Positions 7,364-16,838 of a DNA stretch of 50,735 nucleotides are shown here, piece after piece. Within the stretch, counting starts at the first letter, position 1; the number at the start of each line of letters is the position of its first letter. Below the pieces are notes generated by a model that searched no databases, was not told where the DNA came from, and saw nothing but the letters and a program-made list of their open reading frames with translations. The DNA lies in the NCBI GenBank assembly GCA_022511385.1, contig JAFLRN010000016.1, positions 1 through 50,735 of the forward strand, written 5' to 3'. Source of the DNA: Acetatifactor sp. (GTDB taxonomy: Bacteria > Bacillota > Clostridia > Lachnospirales > Lachnospiraceae). The translations under genes were made by a program, and so were the position numbers.

Positions 7364-7387
7364 AGCGCAGGCAACAATGCCCGCGCT
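7364..7387 (-). terminator. Terminator of citrate synthase gene
   Basis: AGCGCAGGCA (7364-7373) pairs with TGCCCGCGCT (7378-7387) with one mismatch; TTTTCC follows on the minus strand. It lies 14 bases past the stop codon. Confidence 0.65.
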
Positions 7388-7401
7388 CATATGCTCAAAG
7401 C

Positions 7402-8751
7402 TCAATCCCTATTCTCCATATCAACATAATGCCGTTCTTCCATCACGCTCTTGTAGGCGGGACGAATGATCTTGTCCATATTGATCAACTCTTCCAGCCT
7501 GTGGGCGCTCCATCCGGCGATTCTTGCAATGGCAAAAATCGGAGTATACATCTCCAGCGGAATCTCCAGCATGCTGTACACAAAACCGCTGTAAAAGTCT
7601 ACATTGGCGCTTACCCCCTTGTATATCCTTGCCTTCTCAGAGATTACCTGAGGCGCGATCCGCTCGATCATGGAGTAAAGAGCAAAATCCTTCTCCCTTC
7701 CCTTTGCAGAGGCAAGCTGCTCCACAAAGCCCTTGAACACCTGGGCTCTCGGGTCAGACAGGGAATATACTGCATGGCCCATGCCATAGATCAGGCCCTT
7801 TCCATCAAAGGCCTCCTTGTTCAGGATCTTCTTTAAGTAAGCACGGATGGCATCCTCGTCCGTCCAGTCGGAGACATTTTGCTCAATATCCCGCATCATC
7901 TCCACCACCTTGATGTTTGCGCCGCCGTGCTTGGGTCCCTTCAGGGAGGACAAGGCAGCGGCAATCACCGAGTAGGTGTCGGAACCGGAGGAAGTCACCA
8001 CACGGGTGGTGAAGGTGGAGTTATTTCCTCCGCCATGCTCCATATGCAGCACCAGAGCAATGTCCAGCACTCTGGCTTCAAGCTCCGTGAATTTCTTGTC
8101 CGGCCGCAGCATCATCAGCAGATTCTCCGCTGTTGACAGCTTCTTGGAAGGCCTGTGTATGTACATGCTCTCGTCATTCTGATAATGATTATAGGCGTGA
8201 TAGCCATAGACTGTCAGAATCGGGAACAGGCTGATCAGTCCAAGGCACTGGCGCAGCACGTTCTCAATGGAGGTATCGTTGCATGCCTTGTCGTAAGAAG
8301 CCAGCGTCAGAACGCTCCTGGTCAGGGAGTTCATGATATCGCTGCTGGGCGCTTTCATGATCACATCCCTGGTGAAATTTGTGGGAAGCGTCCTGTTTGC
8401 AGTCAGAATATCACGGAAGCCCGTAAGCTGCTGTTCGTTGGGAAGATCCCCGAAGAGAAGCAGATAAGTCACCTCCTCAAAACCAAACCGTTTTTTGCGG
8501 AATCCATTCACCAGCTCAATGCAGTCGTAGCCCCGATACCAGAGCTTTCCCTCGCAGGGCGTCTTCACCCCATCTATCGTCTGAAATGCCTCGATTTTGG
8601 AAATATTGGTCAGACCTGTGACCACGCCGTTTCCGTTCTTGTCCCGAAGTCCTCTCTGTACTTCATATTTATCAAACAGCACCGGATCCAATTGATCGGC
8701 ATTTCTGCACAGCCGTGCATAGTCACTCAAATAATTATCGTTTTTCTTCAA
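7402..8751 (-). CDS. gltA: Citrate synthase
   Basis: A 449-residue citrate synthase, condensing acetyl-CoA with oxaloacetate. Conserved blocks: LWYRGYDC, the first catalytic His in MEHGGGNNSTFTTRVV, the second in GKGLIYGMGHAVYSLSDPRA, and the Asp region in SANVDFYSGFVYSMLEIP. The length and the N-terminal extension fit the Clostridia branch. The start codon is TTG at 8749-8751, set by AAGGAGG nine bases upstream; no ATG in frame fits. A strong promoter lies at 8847-8876. It stands as a single-gene unit, and in a fermentative anaerobe it most likely feeds 2-oxoglutarate and glutamate synthesis instead of a full cycle. Confidence 0.93.
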   Translation of the reverse strand: MKKNDNYLSDYARLCRNADQLDPVLFDKYEVQRGLRDKNGNGVVTGLTNISKIEAFQTIDGVKTPCEGKLWYRGYDCIELVNGFRKKRFGFEEVTYLLLFGDLPNEQQLTGFRDILTANRTLPTNFTRDVIMKAPSSDIMNSLTRSVLTLASYDKACNDTSIENVLRQCLGLISLFPILTVYGYHAYNHYQNDESMYIHRPSKKLSTAENLLMMLRPDKKFTELEARVLDIALVLHMEHGGGNNSTFTTRVVTSSGSDTYSVIAAALSSLKGPKHGGANIKVVEMMRDIEQNVSDWTDEDAIRAYLKKILNKEAFDGKGLIYGMGHAVYSLSDPRAQVFKGFVEQLASAKGREKDFALYSMIERIAPQVISEKARIYKGVSANVDFYSGFVYSMLEIPLEMYTPIFAIARIAGWSAHRLEELINMDKIIRPAYKSVMEERHYVDMENRD

Positions 8752-8846
8752 TAGAAAATACCTCCTTTCCCTTGCATTTGATCCCTTGTATTTAATCCCT
8801 TGAATTGTCGCGGAAGAATCCCATAGAATGAATTTTGATTTCTTAT

Positions 8847-8876
8847 ATCATATCTTTTTTTATTGGGGCATGTCAA
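8847..8876 (-). promoter_or_regulatory. Promoter of citrate synthase gene
   Basis: A consensus TTGACA (8871-8876), 18-base spacer and TATGAT (8847-8852) on the minus strand, about 95 bases before the TTG start. Confidence 0.75.
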
Positions 8877-8911
8877 TGAAAAAAGATATTAAATTTTTAT
8901 AATAAACCGGA

Positions 8912-8941
8912 AGAAAAAAGGACACCTTCTCACAGGTGCCC
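8912..8941 (-). terminator. Terminator of PocR chemoreceptor gene
   Basis: GGACACCT (8920-8927) pairs with AGGTGCCC (8934-8941); the minus-strand tail is TTTTTTCTT. Confidence 0.75.
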
Positions 8942-8968
8942 TTTAGGAATATCGTGTTGATCCACAGT

Positions 8969-9739
8969 TTACAGTTTCATCTCTTCAACCGCTGCGGATA
9001 TTTTTTCAACAACCTCTTCTATCTCCCTGTTCACCACAGTACTTTGCTCCGAAAGCTTTCCGACCTCCTTCGCCACTACTGCAAAGCCTGCACCCTTCTC
9101 TCCCGCTCTGGCAGCTTCTATGCTGGCGTTCAGAGCCAGTATCTTCTGCTTGTTCTGGAGAGCCTTCAGTTCAGTGGTCTTTAAGATGATGCGCTCCACC
9201 AACTCATGAGTCTCGTCCGCACCCTTCTCCAGCTTCTGGATGATAACATCGTTTTTATTTTTCGCGTACTCAGCATTAATAAAGTTGTTCAACACCTCTC
9301 CCAGCAACTCTGCGGAGGCCTTGAAAACTGCCTCTGACCGCACGTTTACCTTATGCAGCGCATCGATGTACTGATCTTCATTCACGCCGATTTCTCTTGC
9401 TACTTGACGGAATTTTTCTTCATCAGGTTCTGCCGGCAGGATCTGTCCACCAATCACTGTGCCAACCCTGATACCGTCCACCTCCAGAGGTATGCCAAAA
9501 TCAAGCAACCCTGCATGGCAATAATAAACACCTTGTCCTTCTCTGTCATTCTTTTCACACCGTCTGCAGCCTTCAGCGCTTCCTCTGGTCAGCTTGATAC
9601 AGAAATCTGTAAAATTATAGCACTGGGATATGTACTCCCCATCCGCTCCTACGGCCACTGTAGCAAGTCCCGTCGCCGTAGCCCAGCTTGCCATAATGTT
9701 TTCAAATTTTTCCATATCTGTGAAATCTTTAATATTCAT
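8969..9739 (-). CDS. Short soluble chemoreceptor with PocR sensor domain
   Basis: A 256-residue cytoplasmic protein with no membrane helix. Residues 10-165 are a PocR-type sensor, with a Cys-rich core ([20 protein letters not shown], then [18 protein letters not shown]) and a GQILP segment. Residues 170-256 are a cut-down methyl-accepting signalling domain that keeps [17 protein letters not shown] and [16 protein letters not shown] but lacks the long coiled coil and the usual IAxQTN tip. PocR domains bind small metabolites in propanediol regulators, and the Cys cluster suggests metal or Fe-S ligation; the ligand here is unknown. The start MNIKDFTD follows GGGGAGG by 9 bases. A -10 with extended TG lies at 9770-9775. 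Confidence 0.85.
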   Translation of the reverse strand: MNIKDFTDMEKFENIMASWATATGLATVAVGADGEYISQCYNFTDFCIKLTRGSAEGCRRCEKNDREGQGVYYCHAGLLDFGIPLEVDGIRVGTVIGGQILPAEPDEEKFRQVAREIGVNEDQYIDALHKVNVRSEAVFKASAELLGEVLNNFINAEYAKNKNDVIIQKLEKGADETHELVERIILKTTELKALQNKQKILALNASIEAARAGEKGAGFAVVAKEVGKLSEQSTVVNREIEEVVEKISAAVEEMKL

Positions 9740-9769
9740 ACTCGAAACCTCCCCATACATCTATAAATC

Positions 9770-9775
9770 AGTATA
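9770..9775 (-). promoter_or_regulatory. Extended -10 of PocR chemoreceptor gene
   Basis: TGGTATACT on the minus strand, about 30 bases before the gene start; the -35 region is not recognisable. Confidence 0.5.
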
Positions 9776-9816
9776 CCATAAAATAATTGAAATGAATACC
9801 CCGAAAAATGTAGAAA

Positions 9817-11112
9817 TTATTTTGTATACAATACACAGCCGTGGGCAGGTATCTCCGCCTGCAGACATTCTTCGGTGATCTTCTTACTCTCCCCTGTCCA
9901 CAGCTCCTTCAACTCATCGCCCACGCTGAATCCGGCGGCCTTGGCATCCACAGACACAGCGCCAGTTTCCTCACTTAGGTTAAACAGCGCCACATACCGC
10001 TTTCCGGTCTCCGGATTGAAGGCCTTCCACACCGCTTTTCTCTCATCCAGACAAAGCTGCCTGGGCTTACACTTTGGAGTCAGCATAGCAAGCACTTCCC
10101 GGTTGGTCAGCAGGGAAATCGTCCAATCGTCTAAGAGTGTCATCTCCGCCCCAAGCATCAGGGGGGATCCGAAAATGCACCACAGTGTTATCATTGTCCG
10201 CTGCTCTTCCTGGGTCAGATTTGTGACCCACTCATGTCCAAAGCCTTTTCCCATATGCCCCAGAGGCAGCATATCGCAGTCTGGGTAACACCCCTCCGAC
10301 ACATGATTCTGCCAGAGCTCGCAGCGGTGGAACATATCCTTAAGAAGTTCCCATTTATCCCAGAGATCGTCCGTGATCCGCCACATGTTTGCATAAGTCT
10401 CATAATGCCATGCCTTCTCGATCAGCGCGGGTCCCGGGGACAGGGACAGCACAATGTCCCGTCCGCAGGCCTGTATGGCCTTTGCCAGCATCTCCACCTC
10501 ATGAGGAGCAGAGTAACGGTTATCGGCATAAAGGTTGGTGTTGCAGATATCGTCACACTTAATAAAGTCCACACCCCACTGGGCATACAACTCCAGAATG
10601 GAATTATAGTAGCTCTGACCCTCCGGGCAATTCCTGATGCCGTACATGTCAGGATTCCAGCCGCAGATAGAAGACGGATTTGCCACATCCGCAGCAGTAA
10701 CATCCGTTCCCTTGACAGGCAGATGCTCATGAGCCGCCGCACGGGGAATTCCCCGCATGATATGGATGCCGAATTTCAGCCCCAGCCCGTGTATATAGTC
10801 CGCCAGGGGCTTGAAGCCCGCGCCGCCCACGGAGGACGGGAAACGCGCCGGATCGGGATACAGTCTGCCGTATTCGTCCATTTCCAGCTTGTTGAAGGGT
10901 ATGTACTGGTATTTGTCCCGTTGGCTGCCCGCGCCGTGGGCAAACCACTCGATATCTACCACAATGTATTCCCAGCCATATTCCTTTAAATGAGCAGCCA
11001 TATAGTCCGCATTGGCCTTCACCCGTTCCTCATTCACTGTCGTGTCATAGTAATCGTAGCTGTTCCATCCCATTGGCGGTGTCAGTGCAAAGTTATTCTT
11101 ATCTCTTGCCAT
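9817..11112 (-). CDS. Alpha-galactosidase, glycoside hydrolase family 27
   Basis: A 431-residue GH27 enzyme releasing terminal alpha-linked galactose from oligosaccharides. It opens with LTPPMGWNSYDYYDT, typical of the clan. The nucleophile is D187 in FIKCDDIC; the acid/base lies at D248-D249 in WRITDDLWD; GIHIMRGIPR and SPGPALIEKAW match the barrel strands. The last 80 residues form the beta-sandwich. No signal peptide is seen, so it acts in the cytosol on imported sugars. I start at MARDKNNFAL, preceded by AAAGGAA; the longer frame adds 12 residues without a site. It follows the spermidine-synthase-like gene by 49 bases and may share its transcript, though no functional link is evident. Confidence 0.9.
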   Translation of the reverse strand: MARDKNNFALTPPMGWNSYDYYDTTVNEERVKANADYMAAHLKEYGWEYIVVDIEWFAHGAGSQRDKYQYIPFNKLEMDEYGRLYPDPARFPSSVGGAGFKPLADYIHGLGLKFGIHIMRGIPRAAAHEHLPVKGTDVTAADVANPSSICGWNPDMYGIRNCPEGQSYYNSILELYAQWGVDFIKCDDICNTNLYADNRYSAPHEVEMLAKAIQACGRDIVLSLSPGPALIEKAWHYETYANMWRITDDLWDKWELLKDMFHRCELWQNHVSEGCYPDCDMLPLGHMGKGFGHEWVTNLTQEEQRTMITLWCIFGSPLMLGAEMTLLDDWTISLLTNREVLAMLTPKCKPRQLCLDERKAVWKAFNPETGKRYVALFNLSEETGAVSVDAKAAGFSVGDELKELWTGESKKITEECLQAEIPAHGCVLYTK

Positions 11113-11161
11113 AATGTATTCCTTTCTGCCGCAGTATACGGCGATCATTTATTTCAGCTCC

Positions 11162-12763
11162 CTAGAAACTCTCCAGCAGCGCTCTTACGCCGCCTTCCTC
11201 ATAAATGTCCTTATAATATGCCACCTCATCTTTGATCAGCTCATCTATGACCTGCATGCCCAGAAGCTCTACAGGCGCCTTATCATCCGTCATAATATGG
11301 TCTCCGGCCCGGTAAGCTGCCAGATTCTGATGCACCCGCGAAAGCAATGCCGCGAGAGCCTGGTCCTGAACCCGCTCTATGCCTTCGGCCAGATTTCCCG
11401 TCAGATCCACGTCATTTGCCGCAAACAGCTCCCTATTGGTAGAACCGCCCACATCCACAGTGTATACCTCTGAAAAGACCTGCGATATGGTGTCAGACAG
11501 ATACTGGTTGATATTCCCCTCACTGCTGCCTCGCATGTTCATATTTACCACCATAACGCCCCCGGGATTCAAATGTTCTTTCACCAAGGTAAAAAACTCC
11601 ACCGAAGACATCTGAAAAGGAATGGTAATGTCCTGATAAGCATCCACCATGATCACGTCATATGATTTGTCTATCACGTTGAGATAAGCCCGGCCGTCGT
11701 AAGTTACCACCGATACCTCCTCCGGCAGTTCAAAATAAGTTCTGGCAAGCTTCGTGATCTTATCGTCAATCTCCACACCTTCAATGCTCATTTCACCGAA
11801 ATACCGACTGCACTGTGTGGCGTAGGTCCCCGTTCCCATGCCAAGGATCAACATCTGACAGTCCTCGGGATTCTCCTTCCCCGTCATCAACGGCGCTGCC
11901 ATGGCGTAATCGTAGTACATGCCCGTAAGCCCCTGATCCTTCACAAGCACCGACTGAACGCCAAAGAGCACATTGGTGGACAGGATCACCCTGCGGCTGT
12001 TCTCCTGGACCTGAAGGTAATTGTACACGGACTCTCCCTCATAGGCCAGGTTGTCTTCCCAAAAAGCAAAGCTGTTGGAGCTTCCCAGCCCCCAGCAGAC
12101 AAGCAGCAAGACGGCCGCCGTCCCGCTCTTTACCGCTCCGGCTTTTCTGCTGATAAAATAGATCAGTCCCAGAGCCAGAAGGATCGACGCAAAAATCAGG
12201 AAAGTCACTGATGTGCCCACTGCCGGTATGGAAATAAAGGTGGGCACAAAGGTACCGATGATACTGCCGATGGTATTGAATGCCCCCAGGGTGCCCACAA
12301 TCCGGCCGCTGTCGTCCAGACTGTCCACCGTGTACTTTGCCAGGGACGGCGTCACCGTGCCCAACAGAAACAGTGGGAACACAAAAATGATCATACACGC
12401 CGCAAAGGCTGCCCAGATCAGAAAGTTTGTGTTCACCGTGAATATTACCACCGCTGATATAAACAAAATAATATACTTTCCAACCACCGGGATTGCGGCT
12501 ATCCATACTGCCGCGATCAAAATCCTGCTGTAAAGCTTGTCCGGATCAGGGTTCTTGTCCGCACTCTTTCCACCGTAAATATTGCCCAGAGCCATGGCGA
12601 TCATAATGGTACCGATGATAATGGTCCAGACAATCTGGGAGGAACTGAAATAGGGGGCGAGAAGTCTGCTTGCTCCCAGTTCCACTGCCATCACGGACAT
12701 TCCCGCAAAAAACTCCGTCAGATACAGAAAAGCCTTATTTCTTAATATAGAAGGTTTATTCAT
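11162..12763 (-). CDS. Membrane protein with spermidine-synthase-like domain
   Basis: A 533-residue fusion. Residues 1-225 hold about seven transmembrane helices (GMSVMAVELGASRLLAPYF is the typical first segment). The rest is a Rossmann aminopropyltransferase/methyltransferase-like domain: LILGMGTGTYATQ, IEGVEIDDKI, VVTYDGRAYL and YDVIMVDAY. The glycine loop reads GMGTGT, not the GGGDG of true spermidine synthases, so polyamine synthesis is uncertain; such fused proteins are widespread with little known of their substrates. GAGAGG stands 6 bases before the ATG. The gene lies upstream of the alpha-galactosidase. Confidence 0.8.
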   Translation of the reverse strand: MNKPSILRNKAFLYLTEFFAGMSVMAVELGASRLLAPYFSSSQIVWTIIIGTIMIAMALGNIYGGKSADKNPDPDKLYSRILIAAVWIAAIPVVGKYIILFISAVVIFTVNTNFLIWAAFAACMIIFVFPLFLLGTVTPSLAKYTVDSLDDSGRIVGTLGAFNTIGSIIGTFVPTFISIPAVGTSVTFLIFASILLALGLIYFISRKAGAVKSGTAAVLLLVCWGLGSSNSFAFWEDNLAYEGESVYNYLQVQENSRRVILSTNVLFGVQSVLVKDQGLTGMYYDYAMAAPLMTGKENPEDCQMLILGMGTGTYATQCSRYFGEMSIEGVEIDDKITKLARTYFELPEEVSVVTYDGRAYLNVIDKSYDVIMVDAYQDITIPFQMSSVEFFTLVKEHLNPGGVMVVNMNMRGSSEGNINQYLSDTISQVFSEVYTVDVGGSTNRELFAANDVDLTGNLAEGIERVQDQALAALLSRVHQNLAAYRAGDHIMTDDKAPVELLGMQVIDELIKDEVAYYKDIYEEGGVRALLESF

Positions 12764-12844
12764 TTTTTCCTCTCGCTGTCAGTCAGAGCAGTCTTCCGCC
12801 TACGGAAATGTCCGTCGGGTCGGTCTTCTGCCCACGGAAAATAC

Positions 12845-12874
12845 GGCAGGGCCACATAGACCATGTGCCCTGCC
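12845..12874 (-). terminator. Terminator of rubrerythrin gene
   Basis: GGCAGGG and CACAT (12845-12857) pair with ATGTG and CCCTGCC (12863-12874) with a bulge. The tail is only partly T-rich. Confidence 0.55.
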
Positions 12875-12930
12875 ACTGAATTCCAAAATACATGTTCCTG
12901 TCACCGCGGCGTTCTCCACCGCACTACGAC

Positions 12931-13467
12931 TTAATAATTCTCGCTGCACACTTCAAAGTAAGCCTGGGGGTGATTGCAGGTAGGACAAATTTCCGGTGCA
13001 TTGGTACCTACCACAATATGTCCGCAGTTGCGGCACTCCCAAATCTTTACCTCACTCTTCTCAAAGACCTGCATAGTTTCAATGTTCTTAAGCAGGGCAC
13101 GGTATCTCTCCTCGTGATGCTTCTCAATGGCTGCCACCAGGCGGAATTTATGTGCCAGCTCCGGGAAGCCTTCCTTCTCAGCAGTGACAGCAAATCCCTC
13201 ATACATATCCGTCCACTCGTAGTTCTCACCCTCTGCTGCCGCCTTCAGATTTTCTGCGGTATTGCCGATGCCCTCCAGCTCCTTGAGCCACATCTTTGCG
13301 TGTTCCTTCTCGTTGTCGGCGGTCTTTAAAAAGATTGCTGACATCTGCTCATAGCCCTCTTTCTTTGCCACGGAGGCAAAGTAGGTGTATTTATTGCGGG
13401 CCTGGGACTCTCCTGCGAAAGCCGCCTCTAAGTTTTTTTCTGTCTGGGTTCCTGCGTATTTGCTCAT
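12931..13467 (-). CDS. rbr: Rubrerythrin
   Basis: A 178-residue rubrerythrin, which reduces hydrogen peroxide in anaerobes. The four-helix diiron domain shows two Glu-rich pairs: [14 protein letters not shown] with [10 protein letters not shown], and [20 protein letters not shown] with HEERY. The C-terminal rubredoxin-like domain carries [10 protein letters not shown] and [12 protein letters not shown], the four Cys that bind one iron. The true start is [12 protein letters not shown], after AGAGG; the longer frame reads into the leader. Upstream lies a long leader (13468-13622) with hairpins, then three tandem promoter-like repeats, which suggests high or multi-step control. Confidence 0.93.
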   Translation of the reverse strand: MSKYAGTQTEKNLEAAFAGESQARNKYTYFASVAKKEGYEQMSAIFLKTADNEKEHAKMWLKELEGIGNTAENLKAAAEGENYEWTDMYEGFAVTAEKEGFPELAHKFRLVAAIEKHHEERYRALLKNIETMQVFEKSEVKIWECRNCGHIVVGTNAPEICPTCNHPQAYFEVCSENY

Positions 13468-13507
13468 ATTTTCCTCTTTTCTGCTGCTTGTTGGCAGCGA
13501 ATTATGG

Positions 13508-13529
13508 GCAGAGCGCTGAAACGCTCTGC
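13508..13529 (-). other. Hairpin in rubrerythrin leader
   Basis: GCAGAGCG (13508-13515) pairs with CGCTCTGC (13522-13529). A second, longer imperfect stem lies around 13558-13600. Both fall in the predicted 5' untranslated region of rbr and could affect stability or translation. Confidence 0.45.
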
Positions 13530-13622
13530 GTTCCAGGTTGTTTCGCTCATCAAATGTCCGAGCAAGCATCTGTTCAAGCAAGCTTGGAAGATGTTTGTTC
13601 GGCCACTTGACTCTACTCTTTG

Positions 13623-13797
13623 CGGCCGTCTCTTGCCTTGAATAAGGTCATTATACCATGATTGCTCCGCATCATGGTATGAATGGCCATTCGGCCGTCT
13701 CTTGCCTTGAATAAGGTCATTATACCATGATTGCTCCGCATCATGGTATGGATGGCCATTCGGCCGTCTCTTGCCCTGAATAAGGTCATTATACCAT
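13623..13797 (-). repeat. 69-bp tandem repeat carrying promoter-like elements
   Basis: Two full and one partial copies starting at 13623, 13692 and 13761, nearly identical. Each has, on the minus strand, TGGTATAAT, a perfect extended -10 (TATAAT at 13650-13655, 13719-13724, 13788-13793). In the first two copies this overlaps an inverted repeat TACCATGA/TCATGGTA with a 10-base loop. The array lies between the terminator of the chemoreceptor and rbr, so it probably drives rbr from up to three starts. No good -35 is visible. Confidence 0.75.
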
Positions 13798-13828
13798 ATC
13801 CCACGGAAAAAGAAAGTATAACTTTTAT

Positions 13829-13875
13829 AAAAAGGCTTTCCACCGCGGATCTAATACCGCGGTGGGAAGCCTTTT
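13829..13875. terminator. Strong terminator of Cache chemoreceptor gene
   Basis: A stem of about 19 bp (13830-13848 / 13857-13875; CCACCGCGG paired with CCGCGGTGG) flanked by A and T runs on both sides, so it can work in both directions. It lies just after the stop codon of the chemoreceptor. Confidence 0.85.
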
Positions 13876-13910
13876 CATTGACTACGTGAAATAGAATTAC
13901 ATTTAATAGT

Positions 13911-15956
13911 TTACTCGGAAAATCTTTCCACAATTTGGCTGATAGCCTGAGCATTGCTCTGATTGGTCTTACCCACATTCTGCAGTTCCTCTGCCGTAGA
14001 ATTGGTCTGCTCAATTTTGTTTACAATGTCGCCCACACCGATCTCATTTTCGCCGGAGGCTGTCCTGATGATATCCATACGTTCCCGAATGCTCGTCACG
14101 GAAGCTACAAAGCCGGTGGAAGTCTCTTCAATCTCTCCGATCGCCACTCTGATATCTTCCACAGAACCGCCGTACTCGTTGGCTATGCCCACAAACTGCT
14201 TGAACTTGTCAGCCACATCAGTCTCCATGAAGCTGATGATATCATCAACGCAGTCCTGCACATTCTTGATATTGGTGTTGATCTCTCCACATATATCGGA
14301 AATCTGCTTTGCTGTGGTAGAAGAATTGGAGGCAAGCGTTCCAATCTCTTGTGCCACAACAGCAAAGCCCCTTCCCTGTTCACCAGCTCTTGCCGCCTCA
14401 ATAGACGCATTCAGGGAGAGCAGGTTTGTCTGATTCGCAATCTCCAGAATCTTCTGTGCCATGTCGTTGATGCGTGTAAGGGACTGCAGATTGACCATGG
14501 CAGCTTCAACGTTCTTACGATTTTCTTGGATTCTTGCATCAGTATCGCTCAGAGTGCTCTCTGCCATGTTCTTCATGGCTGCAGCCGTGTAAAGCAACTG
14601 GTTGCTCTTATCATCCCCCGCTTTGACCTTCTCCTCCACAGTATGTACCATATCAGCTATTCTGGTAATCTCGTCCACCACATTCTCAATGGCTTCGTTG
14701 GTGGTAGTGATACTTGCGGCCAATTCCTCAGTGGTTGCAGAGTTATCGCTCACATTTTCTACCAGGATTTGGGTAGCCTCGCTCATCAGATTCGAAGAAT
14801 CTCCCAGTGAATCCGTACAGCCGCGAAGAGTGGAAACAATACTCCGCAGTGTGCCGTAAAGAGAATCCATTGCTGTTGCAATCTTTCCTGTCTCACTTTT
14901 ACCGCCCACAAAGCGCTTCATCTCAGCAGGTGTCTGCAGCTCCAGATTCTTCAGTTTTTCAATAGACCTCTCCACAATTGCAAGGGGCTGCACGCACAGC
15001 TTCACGGATATAAAGGACAGAACAGCAATCAGTATAAATGCTCCAACGCAGACCATAGCAAGTATATTGCGGCTCTGGTTTGCCGATTTATATATCTCAC
15101 TCTCCGTATCGCTCATGATAACGGCCCACTGACGATCTGGCAGATACTGGTACACCGCAATACACTCTTCTCCGTCGGCATCCTTATAATCAACCTCTCC
15201 CACTAACTCAGAAGGGTTCGCATTGATCTTATCGATAATCCTCAGAAGCATCTCATCTTCAATGGGTGTAGCCATCAGCGCTTCATCCTCATCAAAGATA
15301 TGGGTGGCAGTTGCTGTGTTGATCATATAGTTCCGAGAACTTTCCATACCTTCCATGCTGAGCTTATCCAGCAGTGCATCCAGGCTGGTGGCAAACTGCG
15401 CGCCGCCTACATAACCCAGGATATTTCCGCTTGTATCACGCACCGGAGCGTACAGGGACAATGCCAGCTGCTGGGATGCAGGAGATATGATAATACCGGT
15501 ATTGTACATGTCGCCCGCAGCCGTCATGGCGTCCTGCAGCGCCTTCAAAGGATCCCCCTCACGTGTACGGATTCCAACTACAGCGGGGTTTGCGTGGGTA
15601 AGAACGTGCGTATCCCATTCCGCTATGTAGATTCCTTCCCAACCGCTAAGGCCTGCATAAAAGCTTTCCGTATAGGCCTGAGCCCGCTGTGTTACCGAAG
15701 CATCGTCCGGATCCTTTAGCAGCTCCGCAACCACCGGCGCTTTGCCATAAGCGATCAAAAGGTTTTCTGCCTGCCCCACATACTGCTCTATGATCTCAGT
15801 CCTTGCATTCAGGGCACTCTCCATATTGTTCATAGCAGTCTCTCTCATCGCAACGGTCATATTGTGGCTTGCCATCAGAAACAGGAGCAAAATACACACC
15901 GCTGTAACGCAAGAGACAATTGCAGTAATAACAGTACTCATTTTTTGATTTTTCAT
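13911..15956 (-). CDS. Methyl-accepting chemotaxis protein with double Cache sensor
   Basis: A 681-residue transmembrane chemoreceptor. A helix at about 9-30 anchors a periplasm-facing dCache-type sensor (about 35-290; [39 protein letters not shown]). A second helix lies at about 295-318, then HAMP, then the methyl-accepting coiled coil. The tip [21 protein letters not shown] and [17 protein letters not shown] is intact, so it should couple to CheW/CheA. The start MKNQKMSTV follows GGAGGAG by 6 bases. No che or flagellar genes are in the window. The ligand is unknown; dCache domains often bind amino acids or carboxylates. Confidence 0.9.
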   Translation of the reverse strand: MKNQKMSTVITAIVSCVTAVCILLLFLMASHNMTVAMRETAMNNMESALNARTEIIEQYVGQAENLLIAYGKAPVVAELLKDPDDASVTQRAQAYTESFYAGLSGWEGIYIAEWDTHVLTHANPAVVGIRTREGDPLKALQDAMTAAGDMYNTGIIISPASQQLALSLYAPVRDTSGNILGYVGGAQFATSLDALLDKLSMEGMESSRNYMINTATATHIFDEDEALMATPIEDEMLLRIIDKINANPSELVGEVDYKDADGEECIAVYQYLPDRQWAVIMSDTESEIYKSANQSRNILAMVCVGAFILIAVLSFISVKLCVQPLAIVERSIEKLKNLELQTPAEMKRFVGGKSETGKIATAMDSLYGTLRSIVSTLRGCTDSLGDSSNLMSEATQILVENVSDNSATTEELAASITTTNEAIENVVDEITRIADMVHTVEEKVKAGDDKSNQLLYTAAAMKNMAESTLSDTDARIQENRKNVEAAMVNLQSLTRINDMAQKILEIANQTNLLSLNASIEAARAGEQGRGFAVVAQEIGTLASNSSTTAKQISDICGEINTNIKNVQDCVDDIISFMETDVADKFKQFVGIANEYGGSVEDIRVAIGEIEETSTGFVASVTSIRERMDIIRTASGENEIGVGDIVNKIEQTNSTAEELQNVGKTNQSNAQAISQIVERFSE

Positions 15957-16282
15957 GATACTCCTCCTAGCGTGTTCTATCAAAAGATAAATACAGGAAC
16001 ATGAGTAATTGATCAGATTATGCCCTTATTCTTCCTGCTAGGTTCATTATAACACATGAAATATTGTATAAATAGCAAATTTTTAATCTTAGCAAAAACT
16101 GATGAAAATTTCACAAGAAATGATAAACCGTTCAAATTCCTGCGTCTCCATTCCTATATGGATATATCATATCGGATGAACAGGAAATTATCCTGGACAT
16201 AAACAGCTGATCATTGGACATCCTGATCATTTCTTTGATAAGGCGCATGATATAATCTTATTCGAACAAAAGTATTCTCCCT
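15957..16282. other. Intergenic region with chemoreceptor promoter
   Basis: On the minus strand TGTTATAAT (TATAAT at 16046-16051) is an extended -10, about 90 bases ahead of the chemoreceptor start; the -35 is not clear. From 16080 to 16282 I see nothing further except AT-rich sequence and a partial dyad near 16196-16230. Confidence 0.45.
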
Positions 16283-16792
16283 TTATTCCAAATGCATCCT
16301 ATAGCAGGAAGCATCAAAGGTTTCACTTCCATCATACTTGGAGTATTGCCCGTAATGCGCAAACGCGAATCCGCATTTCCGGATGACACAGCCCGATGCC
16401 GTATTGGCGTTGGCATGCTTTGCTGCAAATTCTCTTGCATTCAGGTTATCATATGCCCACTGTATCAGTGCCTTCGCAGCTTCCGTGGCGTATCCCTTCT
16501 TCCAGAAAGCTTTGTTAAGATTATAACCCAATTCATATGCATTGATCTCCGATTTATATGAGATAGAACCTGAGCCAATCACCTTCCCCATATCCTTTAG
16601 GCAAAAGGCAAATATATTAGATTCCTCATGAATGGACCGGATCCAATTTTTTACCTCTTCTATGTCCTGATACAAAGGGTACGGCATATACCTGTTCACA
16701 ACCGGATCGCCCACCCACTCAAAAACATCTACTGCATCATCCACAGTCAGCGGACGCAGCAACAAGCGCCCTGTCTCAATCAGCCTGTCCAT
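16283..16792 (-). CDS. GNAT acetyltransferase, RimJ/RimL type
   Basis: A 169-residue GNAT protein that transfers an acetyl group from acetyl-CoA. It opens with IETGRLLLRPLTVDDAVDVF, and has the acetyl-CoA-binding region YELGYNLNKAFWKKGYATEA, then the typical NxAS motif in NANTASGCVIRKCGF. This pattern fits ribosomal-protein or antibiotic/small-molecule acetyltransferases of the RimJ/RimL group; the substrate cannot be told. GAGGAGG precedes the ATG. It follows the RNA methyltransferase by 46 bases on the same strand, probably in one transcript. Confidence 0.85.
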   Translation of the reverse strand: MDRLIETGRLLLRPLTVDDAVDVFEWVGDPVVNRYMPYPLYQDIEEVKNWIRSIHEESNIFAFCLKDMGKVIGSGSISYKSEINAYELGYNLNKAFWKKGYATEAAKALIQWAYDNLNAREFAAKHANANTASGCVIRKCGFAFAHYGQYSKYDGSETFDASCYRMHLE

Positions 16793-16838
16793 ATGCCTTC
16801 CTCCTCAAAATATATTATCCTGTGCCGGCAGCTTACCT

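Noticed and set aside
13623..13797. CRISPR array
   Set aside because: The repeats are contiguous 69-bp units without unique spacers, and no cas gene is near.
13613..14014. A 133-codon minus-strand frame with an internal 23-residue protein repeat
   Set aside because: The repeat in the protein only reflects the 69-bp DNA repeat (69 is divisible by 3). The frame overlaps the chemoreceptor end and a terminator.
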